9,147 bases of DNA, from contig CAAFRW010000013.1 of NCBI GenBank assembly GCA_900765575.1, positions 1-9,147 of the forward strand, in the 5' to 3' direction. Below the pieces are notes generated by a model. The model did not search any database. It had not been told where the DNA came from and saw nothing but the letters and a program-made list of their open reading frames with translations. The DNA is from Bacteroidaceae bacterium (GTDB taxonomy: Bacteria > Bacteroidota > Bacteroidia > Bacteroidales > Bacteroidaceae). Position numbers and translations under genes: made by a program. Of the stretch, positions 1 through 5,114 are shown piece by piece (positions within the stretch are counted from its first letter, which is position 1; every line of letters begins with the position of its first letter).

Positions 1-1375
1 CTTTCTTTAATGCTCCCAGTTTGTTGTTAACTTCTTGTAATTCATATTCTTCGTTACTTTTAGCAACGATGCCGCCTCCTGCCTGAAACCATAATTCGTT
101 GTTCCGGCTAACAAAAGTGCGGATGGTGATGGCTTGGTTCAGGTTTCCGTTCAGGCCGATGAATCCGATGCAACCTCCGTAAGCACCCCGGCTGTGAGGT
201 TCATATTCGCTAATCAGTTGCATCGCTTTTACTTTAGGAGCACCGGAGAGTGTTCCGGCCGGGAAGGTGTCGATAAACGTTTTAATAGGATTGGTATCTT
301 CGTTTAATTGGCCACTGACGCGGCTTACCAAATGAATGACATGACTGTAATATTGTGCTTCCTTATAGAATTCCACTTTTACTTGTTGACAATTGCGACT
401 CAGGTCGTTACGTGCCAAATCTACCAGCATCACATGTTCGGCATTCTCTTTCGGGTCGGCCAGCAGAGCAGCTGCCAGTTCCGCATCCTGTTGAGTATTG
501 CCGGTACGTTTTGTGGTGCCGGCTATGGGGTCTATATAGGCCTTTCCTCCTTCGATGCGGCAGTGTGTTTCGGGTGAAGAACCAAAAATCCGGAATCCTC
601 CGAAATCAAAATAGAAGAGGTAAGGAGAAGGATTGATACTCCGCAGGGCACGGTATAATTTGAAATCATCTCCCACAAACGGTTGGATAAAACGGCGGGA
701 GAGCACTATCTGGAATACATCTCCGCGGAGGCAATGAGCGATGCCTTTACGAATATTGGCCTTATGTTCCTCATCGGTCAAGGTACTGGTAGTAGGGTCT
801 ACCGCATGGAAGTCGTAGGTAGAGAAATTGCGGTTATGAATCGCCTTTTCAATTGTATCCAGATGGTCCTCTTCGTTTTCCTCTACCATTTCCAACATCA
901 TCATCTCATCTTTGAAATCATTGAATACGATGAGGTATTTATAAAGGATATAAAGCATATCCGGTGCATCATTTTTGGCATCTTTGCTATCTTTTACCGG
1001 AATATTTTCAAAATAGCGAACGGCATTGAATGCTGTGTAACCATATAGTCCGCAGTAATGGTCGTATTCTCCTTTTACTTTAAAGCAAGCCAGAAAATCG
1101 TTGATGGCATTATCTACTCTATAGGTTTCGGTAATGGTTTTCTCCTGAATGCTTCCGTCCGGAAATGTAAAAGTAGCCATTCCGTGATTGATTGCGATGT
1201 TTGCCAAAGGGCGTAGTCCGATAAATGAACGGTTGTTTTCGCTTCCATGGTAATCGGAGCTTTCCATCAACGCACTTTGCGGAAAGATGTCGCGTACTTT
1301 TAAGTAAGTACTTACAGGAGTATGTAAATCTCCTAAAATGGTTTTATGAACGGTGTGGTACGTAAACTGTTTCAT
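1..1375 (-). CDS. trpE: Anthranilate synthase component I (TrpE), 3' end cut off by window edge
   Basis: TrpE converts chorismate, with ammonia released from glutamine by the TrpG subunit, to anthranilate: the first committed step of tryptophan synthesis, in the cytoplasm. Reading the minus strand from the ATG at 1375 gives 458 uninterrupted codons with no stop before the window edge. The family is usually about 465-470 residues in this group, so only some ten are missing. The N-terminal domain carries a variant of the LLES tryptophan-binding motif (LMESSD, residues 36-41, followed by SENNRSFIG), consistent with feedback inhibition by tryptophan. The chorismate-binding domain shows PIAGTTKRTGN (283-293), DPKENAEHVMLVDLARNDLSR (about 307-327), FPAGTLSGAPKVKAM (371-385) and QAGGGIVAKS (431-440). 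It lies 10 bases after trpB on the same strand, so it is surely cotranscribed and under the same leader. The start is fixed by the short gap and by a normal N-terminus (MKQFTYHTV). Confidence 0.97.
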   Translation of the reverse strand, partial: MKQFTYHTVHKTILGDLHTPVSTYLKVRDIFPQSALMESSDYHGSENNRSFIGLRPLANIAINHGMATFTFPDGSIQEKTITETYRVDNAINDFLACFKVKGEYDHYCGLYGYTAFNAVRYFENIPVKDSKDAKNDAPDMLYILYKYLIVFNDFKDEMMMLEMVEENEEDHLDTIEKAIHNRNFSTYDFHAVDPTTSTLTDEEHKANIRKGIAHCLRGDVFQIVLSRRFIQPFVGDDFKLYRALRSINPSPYLFYFDFGGFRIFGSSPETHCRIEGGKAYIDPIAGTTKRTGNTQQDAELAAALLADPKENAEHVMLVDLARNDLSRNCQQVKVEFYKEAQYYSHVIHLVSRVSGQLNEDTNPIKTFIDTFPAGTLSGAPKVKAMQLISEYEPHSRGAYGGCIGFIGLNGNLNQAITIRTFVSRNNELWFQAGGGIVAKSNEEYELQEVNNKLGALKK

Positions 1376-1385
1376 AATGGGTGTT

Positions 1386-2594
1386 TTATGCTTTAGGGAT
1401 GTTATTCAAATAAGTTTCAATATCTTTATCTCCTCGTCCGGATACGGTCAGGACAACAATGTCGGTTGGTTTGAAATGCATTTTAGCCAGAGCCCCCAAT
1501 GCATGAGCCGATTCCAATGCCGGAATGATACCTTCGAGGCGTGTTAGTTCGAACGCTGCTCGCAAGGCTTCATCATCGTTGATGGCCAATACGGTGGCAC
1601 GTTGAGTGCTTGACAGGTTTGCGTGGAGAGGACCGATTCCCGGATAGTCCAGTCCGGCTGAAATGGAATAGGGCTCTTGAATTTGTCCGTCTTCGTCTTG
1701 CATGACTAAAGTACGTGCTCCATGAATGATGCCCAGCTTTCCTAACTGGATGGTCGCTGCCGACATGGGGGTGTCGATACCTAATCCGCCGGCCTCTGCC
1801 AAGATGATTTTCACCCGCTCATCATCGAGATAGTGATAGATAGTTCCGGCTGCATTGCTTCCTCCGCCCACGCAAGCCATCAGATAGTCGGGATAATCGC
1901 GGCCTTCTTTTTCTTGAAGTTGTTTTTTTATCTCTTCACTAATCACGCTTTGCAGGCGGGCTACCATATCGGGATAAGGATGAGGCCCTACGGTAGAGCC
2001 GATGATGTAGTAAGTATCCGACGGATGGCAGCACCAGTCTCGGATAGCCTCATTGGTAGCGTCTTTCAAAGTCATGTTTCCGGAGGTAACAGGACAAACG
2101 GTGGCTCCCAGCATTTTCATTTTCTCCACGTTGATATGTTGGCGTTCTACATCCGTTTTACCCATATATACCACACATTCCATATTCATCAGGGCGCATA
2201 CGGTGGCCGTGGCTACTCCGTGTTGTCCGGCGCCTGTTTCGGCTATGATACGTGTTTTACCCATTCGGCGGGCTAACAATATTTGTCCGATGGTATTGTT
2301 GATTTTATGTGCTCCGGTGTGGTTCAGGTCTTCTCTTTTCAGATAGATTTTGCATCCGTATTGTTCCAAGAGGCGTTGTGCCAGGTAGAGAGGAGAGGGG
2401 CGGCCTACGTAATCGCGCAGCAACTGGTTAAACTCCTGTTTGAAATCTTCGCTTTCCAGTACTTGCCGGTAGGCATTCTTTAAATCTTCCACGCATTGAT
2501 GCAGGATTTCGGGGATGTATGCTCCGCCGAATTCTCCATAATAACCTTCTTCGTTGACTTGAAATGTTTTCATGTTGACTTGAAATGTTTTCAT
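1386..2594 (-). CDS. trpB: Tryptophan synthase beta chain (TrpB) with duplicated N-terminal heptapeptide
   Basis: The beta subunit joins indole to L-serine using pyridoxal phosphate, the last step of tryptophan synthesis, normally in an alpha2beta2 complex with TrpA. From the ATG at 2594 the protein has 402 residues. The PLP lysine is K97 in HTGAHKINN, the catalytic glutamate E119 lies in ETGAGQHG, the phosphate-binding loop is GGGSNA (243-248), and SGRGDKD (385-391) closes the fold. It is the first gene of the operon, about 180 bases downstream of the leader-peptide start, which matches the Bacteroidetes order with trpB leading. Oddly, residues 1-7 and 8-14 are the same heptapeptide, MKTFQVN. 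The usual N-terminus MKTFQVNEEGYYGEF begins at the second ATG (2573), which would give 395 residues. The outer ATG is chosen because it follows the A/T-rich leader directly, but either start is possible. A further upstream TTG in frame falls inside the attenuator hairpin and is not credible. Confidence 0.97.
   Translation of the reverse strand: MKTFQVNMKTFQVNEEGYYGEFGGAYIPEILHQCVEDLKNAYRQVLESEDFKQEFNQLLRDYVGRPSPLYLAQRLLEQYGCKIYLKREDLNHTGAHKINNTIGQILLARRMGKTRIIAETGAGQHGVATATVCALMNMECVVYMGKTDVERQHINVEKMKMLGATVCPVTSGNMTLKDATNEAIRDWCCHPSDTYYIIGSTVGPHPYPDMVARLQSVISEEIKKQLQEKEGRDYPDYLMACVGGGSNAAGTIYHYLDDERVKIILAEAGGLGIDTPMSAATIQLGKLGIIHGARTLVMQDEDGQIQEPYSISAGLDYPGIGPLHANLSSTQRATVLAINDDEALRAAFELTRLEGIIPALESAHALGALAKMHFKPTDIVVLTVSGRGDKDIETYLNNIPKA
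2553..2594 (-). repeat. Perfect 21-bp tandem duplication spanning the trpB start codon
   Basis: Bases 2553-2573 and 2574-2594 are identical and directly adjacent. Each unit reads ATG plus six codons on the minus strand (MKTFQVN). Because 21 is a multiple of three, the frame is kept and two in-frame start codons result, 21 bases apart. A perfect copy with no divergence suggests a recent slipped-strand or similar duplication, or a short repeat that can still expand and contract. Confidence 0.95.
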
Positions 2595-2634
2595 TGATTT
2601 ATTATTTATATGTTTTCTGTTCGCGATTAAAACC

Positions 2635-2668
2635 AAAAAGGGCTGTCGTAAGTACGACAGCCCTTTTT
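2635..2668 (-). terminator. trp attenuator terminator hairpin (3:4 stem)
   Basis: On the minus strand, AAAAAGGGCTGTCGTA is followed after two bases by its exact reverse complement TACGACAGCCCTTTTT, with 14 or more pairs able to form around a small loop. The GC core is flanked by an A-run and a T-run, and transcription continues into GGTTTT, so it is a classic intrinsic terminator. It stands about 40 bases before the trpB start and about 45 bases after the leader-peptide stop, with no other gene for it to terminate. This placement marks it as an attenuator for trpB and trpE. Confidence 0.93.
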
Positions 2669-2757
2669 GCTATATCTTGATTGATGAGTATATATACATA
2701 CGGCTTAGTTCCCTTACGACCTTTTGAGTTGCAAGCGGCACCACCACCAATATGTAT
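2645..2757 (-). promoter_or_regulatory. Antiterminator and alternative pairings of the trp leader RNA
   Basis: Two mutually exclusive folds can be read from the leader. (a) GTCGTAAG at 2713-2720, which includes the leader stop codon, is an exact 8-base complement of CTTACGAC at 2645-2652, the loop and 3' arm of the terminator. Nested inside it, AGCC at 2702-2705 can pair with GGCT at 2659-2662 in the 5' arm. Both would prevent the terminator. (b) ATACATATTGG at 2747-2757, which covers the first Trp codon, can pair with CCGTATGTAT at 2694-2703 with one bulged base, resembling the 1:2 stem of enteric leaders. A ribosome stalled on the Trp codons would block (b) and leave (a) free. A ribosome at the stop codon would cover 2713-2720 and let the terminator form. 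The complementarity is seen; the switching is inferred, and no energies were computed. Confidence 0.7.
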
Positions 2758-2773
2758 TTACTATAAATGTCAT
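2714..2773 (-). CDS. trpL: trp operon leader peptide with three consecutive Trp codons
   Basis: A 19-codon minus-strand ORF from ATG (2771-2773) to TAA (2714-2716) encodes MTFIVNTYWWWCRLQLKRS. The three TGG codons at 2741-2749 are consecutive, which is very unlikely by chance given how rare Trp is, and the ORF sits between a good promoter and a terminator hairpin that precedes trpB. By analogy with enterobacterial trpL, a ribosome translating this peptide would stall at the Trp codons when charged tRNA-Trp is scarce and so change folding of the downstream RNA. The ATG is about 20 bases after the predicted transcription start, in an A/T-rich context (TTTTTAAGA before the ATG) typical of Bacteroides. 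The peptide itself probably has no function beyond being translated. The symbol is given by functional analogy, not sequence homology. Confidence 0.9.
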   Translation of the reverse strand: MTFIVNTYWWWCRLQLKRS

Positions 2774-2798
2774 TCTTAAAAATTTCTGTTTGATGTGG

Positions 2799-2829
2799 CA
2801 AAAGTATAGCTTTATTTGATACTAGCAAA
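2799..2829 (-). promoter_or_regulatory. trp operon promoter, Bacteroidetes -33/-7 type
   Basis: The minus strand carries TTTG (2826-2829), a 19-base spacer, then TACTTTTG (2799-2806). This is an exact match to the Bacteroidetes consensus TTTG, 19-21 bases, TAnnTTTG. Transcription would start near 2793, about 20 bases before the leader-peptide ATG, giving a leader RNA of about 200 bases up to trpB. No operator-like inverted repeat for a Trp repressor is apparent over the promoter. Confidence 0.8.
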
Positions 2830-2884
2830 TAAAATAGCTACTTTTTTTCGGAACTTCTATCTTTTTTCTTTTTATAATAAGGAG

Positions 2885-2929
2885 AGAGCATCCTGCATAA
2901 GCTCTTTTTCAGAGTTTGCAAGATGCTCT
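2885..2929 (-). terminator. Long two-part hairpin after the YtxH-like gene, probable terminator without a U-run
   Basis: Arms of 13 bases (2885-2897 and 2917-2929) pair on the minus-strand RNA with a single G-U wobble, and an inner CTCT/AGAG stem caps the structure. It lies 28 bases after the stop of the 86-residue gene and before the trp promoter, so it probably ends that transcript and insulates trp from readthrough. The minus-strand bases after it (TCTCC, then TTATTATAAAAAG) lack a T-run, so it may be a processing or stabilising 3' hairpin and not an intrinsic terminator. Confidence 0.55.
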
Positions 2930-2957
2930 TGAACAGAGAATCAAAAAAACGGATAAC

Positions 2958-3218
2958 CTATTTGTTAGCTACCTCGTTCAGTTTCTCTTTTACCGTTTCG
3001 GCACGCTGTGCCATCTTTCCGGCAAGTTGTTCTCCTGTTTTCTCTGCTTCTTTTTTGGCTTGATGAAGCATATCGTGTGCATCCGATTCCAATTCGTGAA
3101 TAGCACAACACAAATGATTTCTCATTCTTCGGGCGGAAGCGGTGCGGGACAGGCAGACTAATGCTCCGCCAAGTAAAGCGCCGATACCCAAACCTAATAC
3201 TAATTTAGAGTGACTCAT
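2958..3218 (-). CDS. Small YtxH-like membrane-anchored protein, 86 residues
   Basis: A short N-terminus (MSHSK) leads into one glycine-rich transmembrane helix at about residues 6-23 (VLGLGIGALLGGALVCL), then a basic patch (RTASARRMR, 25-33), then a charged, strongly helical tail to residue 86, rich in Lys, Glu and Ala and probably a coiled coil or amphipathic helix facing the cytoplasm. This is the layout of YtxH/DUF883-like envelope proteins, often linked to stress responses in other bacteria; the precise role here is unknown. The gene is monocistronic, divergent from the 47-residue gene at 3348 and followed by a long hairpin. Its start follows an A/T-rich stretch (ACAATAAAATT before the ATG). 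I found no clear -7 element in the 129 bases upstream. The family call rests on architecture and is moderate; that the gene is real is likely. Confidence 0.8.
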   Translation of the reverse strand: MSHSKLVLGLGIGALLGGALVCLSRTASARRMRNHLCCAIHELESDAHDMLHQAKKEAEKTGEQLAGKMAQRAETVKEKLNEVANK

Positions 3219-3287
3219 AATTTTATTGTTTTAAAGTGATGCCTTGTAAACAGACGCTTGTAAAGATGGTTTTGCTTTTTAGCATTC

Positions 3288-3319
3288 TTTGGCATAAAAC
3301 AATCTGTGGAAAAGTTTTG
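3288..3319 (+). promoter_or_regulatory. Candidate promoter for the 47-residue membrane protein gene
   Basis: TTTG (3288-3291), a 20-base spacer and AAGTTTTG (3312-3319) match the Bacteroidetes pattern with one mismatch in the -7 element. Transcription would start near 3326. The in-frame ATG at 3306 would then lie inside the promoter, which supports the internal ATG at 3348 as the true start. Confidence 0.5.
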
Positions 3320-3347
3320 TTATAAGTCAGTAAAAAAGAAAACGAAT

Positions 3348-3491
3348 ATGAGAAAGAAATTTTGGATTAGATTAGGTGTTGTTATTTTGATTGTATTATT
3401 ACTTTGGTGGTTGTACGTCGCTATATTGCTTAATGAAGACGAAACGGAAGAACTTTCGTGGATTCCTTCCTATAGTTTGAGTATCCGGTAG
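3348..3491 (+). CDS. Small single-pass membrane protein, 47 residues, unknown function
   Basis: The protein starts MRKKFWIR and has one very hydrophobic helix at about residues 9-27 (GVVILIVLLLWWLYVAILL), followed by an acidic stretch (NEDETEE, 28-34) and a short neutral tail. The basic N-terminus suggests an N-in topology with the acidic part outside. I do not recognise a family. It is believed to be a gene because a plausible promoter precedes it, the start follows an A-rich leader (GAAAACGAAT before the ATG), and the charge and hydrophobicity pattern is typical of small membrane proteins. An ATG 42 bases upstream in the same frame would add 14 residues but lies in the predicted promoter. 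Its last 22 bases overlap the 3' end of the convergent phosphatase gene. A similar-sized membrane protein is encoded at 4755-4901. Confidence 0.65.
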   Translation: MRKKFWIRLGVVILIVLLLWWLYVAILLNEDETEELSWIPSYSLSIR

Positions 3492-3976
3492 GTTGCATTG
3501 CCCATCCGTTCAATTTCGTGCATATCTTTCTTGTAGTGCACGGCTTGGATGGCACGGTTGATTAATCCGTGTCCTACGGCAAGAACCGATTGCTCCGGAA
3601 AGTGAGTCCGGATGAATTCGAGAAAGGAGGCGGCACGTTGGTATAGGGCGTCTATGCTTTCTATGTCTTCAGGGAACGGGATATTTTGTATATCGGGAAT
3701 ATGTTTTCCGGTAAAACTTCCCCAGTCCCTTTCCCGTAGCAAAGTAGTTGTTTGCATGGGTAGCTGTCGTTCTGTATTCAGAATATGTGCCGTATCGATA
3801 CATCTTTTTAAATCGCTGCATACTAACGTGTTAAATTTTATAGCGTTTAATTCATCACGCAGTGCTTCGGCTTGTTGAATACCGAGGGGTGTAAGATTTC
3901 CAGGCATGTGTCCTTGTAGTATATGGGCGGCGTTTTCAACGGTTTCTCCGTGTCGTACCAGATAAAGAGTGGTCAT
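3470..3976 (-). CDS. Histidine phosphatase (phosphoglycerate mutase-like) family protein
   Basis: A 168-residue cytoplasmic enzyme of the RHG superfamily, which transfers phosphate through a phosphohistidine. The catalytic loop LVRHGET (6-12) contains H9. SDLKR (54-58) supplies the phosphate-pocket arginine, E82 in LLRERDWGSFTGK is the likely acid, and the second catalytic histidine is H136 in AVGHGLINR. The size and GSFTGK segment fit the small phosphatases of this family (CobC or GpmB type); the substrate cannot be told from sequence. No cobalamin genes are nearby, which argues against calling it an alpha-ribazole phosphatase. The ATG at 3976 puts the family N-terminus (MTTLYLVRHGE) at the start. 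A GTG ten codons upstream overlaps the -7 promoter element and is unlikely. The 3' end overlaps the convergent small gene by 22 bases with no terminator between. Confidence 0.93.
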   Translation of the reverse strand: MTTLYLVRHGETVENAAHILQGHMPGNLTPLGIQQAEALRDELNAIKFNTLVCSDLKRCIDTAHILNTERQLPMQTTTLLRERDWGSFTGKHIPDIQNIPFPEDIESIDALYQRAASFLEFIRTHFPEQSVLAVGHGLINRAIQAVHYKKDMHEIERMGNATYRILKL

Positions 3977-4005
3977 ATCAGCTATTGTTTTTAATGATTT
4001 TCGCA

Positions 4006-4036
4006 CAAAAGTACAATTAAATTGTTTCTATTAAAA
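4006..4036 (-). promoter_or_regulatory. Promoter of the histidine phosphatase gene
   Basis: On the minus strand, TACTTTTG (4006-4013) matches the -7 consensus TAnnTTTG exactly, and TTTT (4033-4036) lies 19 bases upstream at the -33 position, one base from TTTG. Transcription would start near 4000, about 24 bases before the ATG at 3976. Confidence 0.55.
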
Positions 4037-4053
4037 AATAAGTAGTAATTTCG
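4021..4053 (+). promoter_or_regulatory. Candidate promoter of the HdeD-like gene
   Basis: ATTG (4021-4024), a 21-base spacer and TAATTTCG (4046-4053) each differ by one base from the Bacteroidetes consensus. The predicted start near 4060 gives a 17-base leader before the ATG at 4077. It interleaves with the divergent phosphatase promoter at 4006-4036. Confidence 0.4.
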
Positions 4054-4076
4054 TTCATTCTAAAAACGTAAAAAAT

Positions 4077-4655
4077 ATGAGAACATTATCCAATTCCATT
4101 CTTCGTAGTGCCTGTTCTTTAGTAATCGGTGTCTTGTTGGTCGTATGGCCGGAAACAGCTATGATTTATCTGGTTATCACTATCGGAGTCTTATTTCTGA
4201 TACCCGGATTGATTTCGCTTCTGGGTTATTTTGCTCACCGTACGGGAGAGGCTAAACAGATGTTTCCCATAGCAGCATTAGGCAGCGCCTTATTTGGTTT
4301 GTGGCTCATGATTATGCCTGGTTTTTTTGTAAGCATCTTAATGTATATATTGGGTGCCTTCCTTGTGTTGGCTGGTATTCAACTCATAACCAGTTTACTG
4401 TCTGCCCGTCGTAATTCGATGGTTCCGGCCGGATTTTTTGTGATTCCTGTATTGGTGTTATTAGCCGGTATTTTGGTATTGCTTAATCCTTTTGCAACGG
4501 CTTCCATCCCATTTATTATTTTAGGGGTGAGTTGTATCTTTTACAGTTTGTCCGATTTAATCAGCTATTATAAGTTTCGGAAGCAAAACCGTATTCAGGA
4601 TGTTACTCCGATAGAGGAAATTCCTTATATGGACGACGATAATCAAAACGAATAA
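4077..4655 (+). CDS. HdeD/DUF308 family six-helix inner-membrane protein
   Basis: The protein has 192 residues and six predicted membrane helices at roughly 9-24, 28-51, 62-80, 83-108, 116-136 and 140-165, ending in a polar, acidic cytoplasmic tail (TPIEEIPYMDDDNQNE). The helices form three pairs, each with a Pro-containing turn followed by a small, glycine-ended helix: VVWPETA (22-28), IMPGFFV (79-85) and LLNPFAT (135-141). This threefold repeat is characteristic of the HdeD family. In Escherichia coli HdeD belongs to an acid-resistance island, but most homologues, including those in Bacteroides, have no proven function. The gene is monocistronic: divergent from the phosphatase, with its own candidate promoter and a strong terminator 30 bases after the stop. 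The start ATG follows an A-rich leader (CGTAAAAAAT). Family placement is fairly sure; function is not. Confidence 0.88.
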   Translation: MRTLSNSILRSACSLVIGVLLVVWPETAMIYLVITIGVLFLIPGLISLLGYFAHRTGEAKQMFPIAALGSALFGLWLMIMPGFFVSILMYILGAFLVLAGIQLITSLLSARRNSMVPAGFFVIPVLVLLAGILVLLNPFATASIPFIILGVSCIFYSLSDLISYYKFRKQNRIQDVTPIEEIPYMDDDNQNE

Positions 4656-4684
4656 AACTAGGAATTTTTAATTGTTTAATAAAT

Positions 4685-4741
4685 GCGGGTGTAGCATGTC
4701 GAGAGTTCGTTAGCTCTCTATGGTGCTGCACCTGCTTTTTT
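4685..4741 (+). terminator. Intrinsic terminator of the HdeD-like gene
   Basis: A 12-base stem, GCGGGTGTAGCA (4685-4696) with TGCTGCACCTGC (4724-4735), pairs throughout with two G-U wobbles. An inner GAGAGTT/AGCTCTC stem closes a CGTT loop, and a six-T run follows (4736-4741). It lies between convergent genes. Read on the minus strand the run after the stem is only ATTTATT, so it would serve the 48-residue gene less well. Confidence 0.9.
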
Positions 4742-4754
4742 GTGGTAGATGATT

Positions 4755-4901
4755 TTAGTCTCCGATGGTCAAATCATCGATAACTTCCACACCTTCTTCT
4801 TGCACGGCTGTTTTTACTTTCTGACTGAAGAACAGCCAACATCCAAATATGACTACCAATATAGCAAAGGCTATAATCCATACATTTTTTCTATCTTTCA
4901 T
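4755..4901 (-). CDS. Small single-pass membrane protein, 48 residues, unknown function
   Basis: The ATG at 4899-4901 opens a 48-codon frame to TAA at 4755-4757. The protein begins MKDRKNVW and has one membrane helix at about residues 8-25 (WIIAFAILVVIFGCWLFF), then a mixed-charge tail (SQKVKTAVQEEG, 26-37) and an acidic end (EVIDDLTIGD). An AAGGA run seven bases before the ATG is a good ribosome-binding site, better than most in this window, and decides the start. No family is recognised. The basic N-terminus predicts N-in, C-out. Layout and size resemble the 47-residue protein at 3348-3491, but there is no convincing residue-by-residue similarity. The gene stands alone between the HdeD terminator and the glnN terminator. 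The 140 bases upstream hold a weak -7-like GAATTTTG (5004-5011) but no matching -33 element. Confidence 0.7.
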   Translation of the reverse strand: MKDRKNVWIIAFAILVVIFGCWLFFSQKVKTAVQEEGVEVIDDLTIGD

Positions 4902-5041
4902 AAGTCATCCTTTTTAATTTCTATTTACAACAACTATAGCCTTATTTTGTTTTATCCTCTTCGCTGTATTCTGCGCAACCGAACTCGATAACCTGCATAC
5001 TTGCAAAATTCAAAAAAGGGAGACTATGTGATAGAAAATAC

Positions 5042-5071
5042 GAAGGAGGACGCTTCACAGTGTCCTCCTTC
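5042..5071 (-). terminator. Terminator at the end of the glnK-amt-glnN cluster
   Basis: GAAGGAGGAC (5042-5051) and GTCCTCCTTC (5062-5071) form a perfect 10-base stem with a 10-base loop, 43 bases beyond the glnN stop. On the minus strand the stem is followed by GTATTTTC, a short T-rich run. The position and absence of other downstream genes on this strand make it the likely end of the nitrogen transcript. Confidence 0.8.
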
Positions 5072-5114
5072 CAAACTTAAAACAACCAACAAAAGAAATA
5101 GATAATTGTTTAGA

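Noticed and set aside
308..1048. Several plus-strand frames of 89-121 residues opposite trpE
   Set aside because: The minus strand encodes an intact TrpE through the whole stretch, so these are shadows.
1833..2276. 147-residue plus-strand frame inside trpB
   Set aside because: Shadow of trpB; His-rich composition arises from the reverse complement of TrpB codons.
2595..2636. N-terminal extension of TrpB by 14 residues from a TTG at 2636
   Set aside because: The codons lie in the attenuator hairpin and its downstream leader, encode nothing TrpB-like, and TTG is a rare start.
3977..4006. Ten-residue extension of the phosphatase from a GTG
   Set aside because: The GTG overlaps the exact-match -7 element, so it is probably not transcribed; the family begins at the internal ATG.
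4942..4998. 18-codon minus-strand frame MQVIEFGCAEYSEEDKTK upstream of the 48-residue gene
   Set aside because: It looks somewhat protein-like, but there is no start signal, no distinctive codon run and no hairpin downstream as in the trp leader. The only candidate promoter would place its ATG at the transcript's first base.
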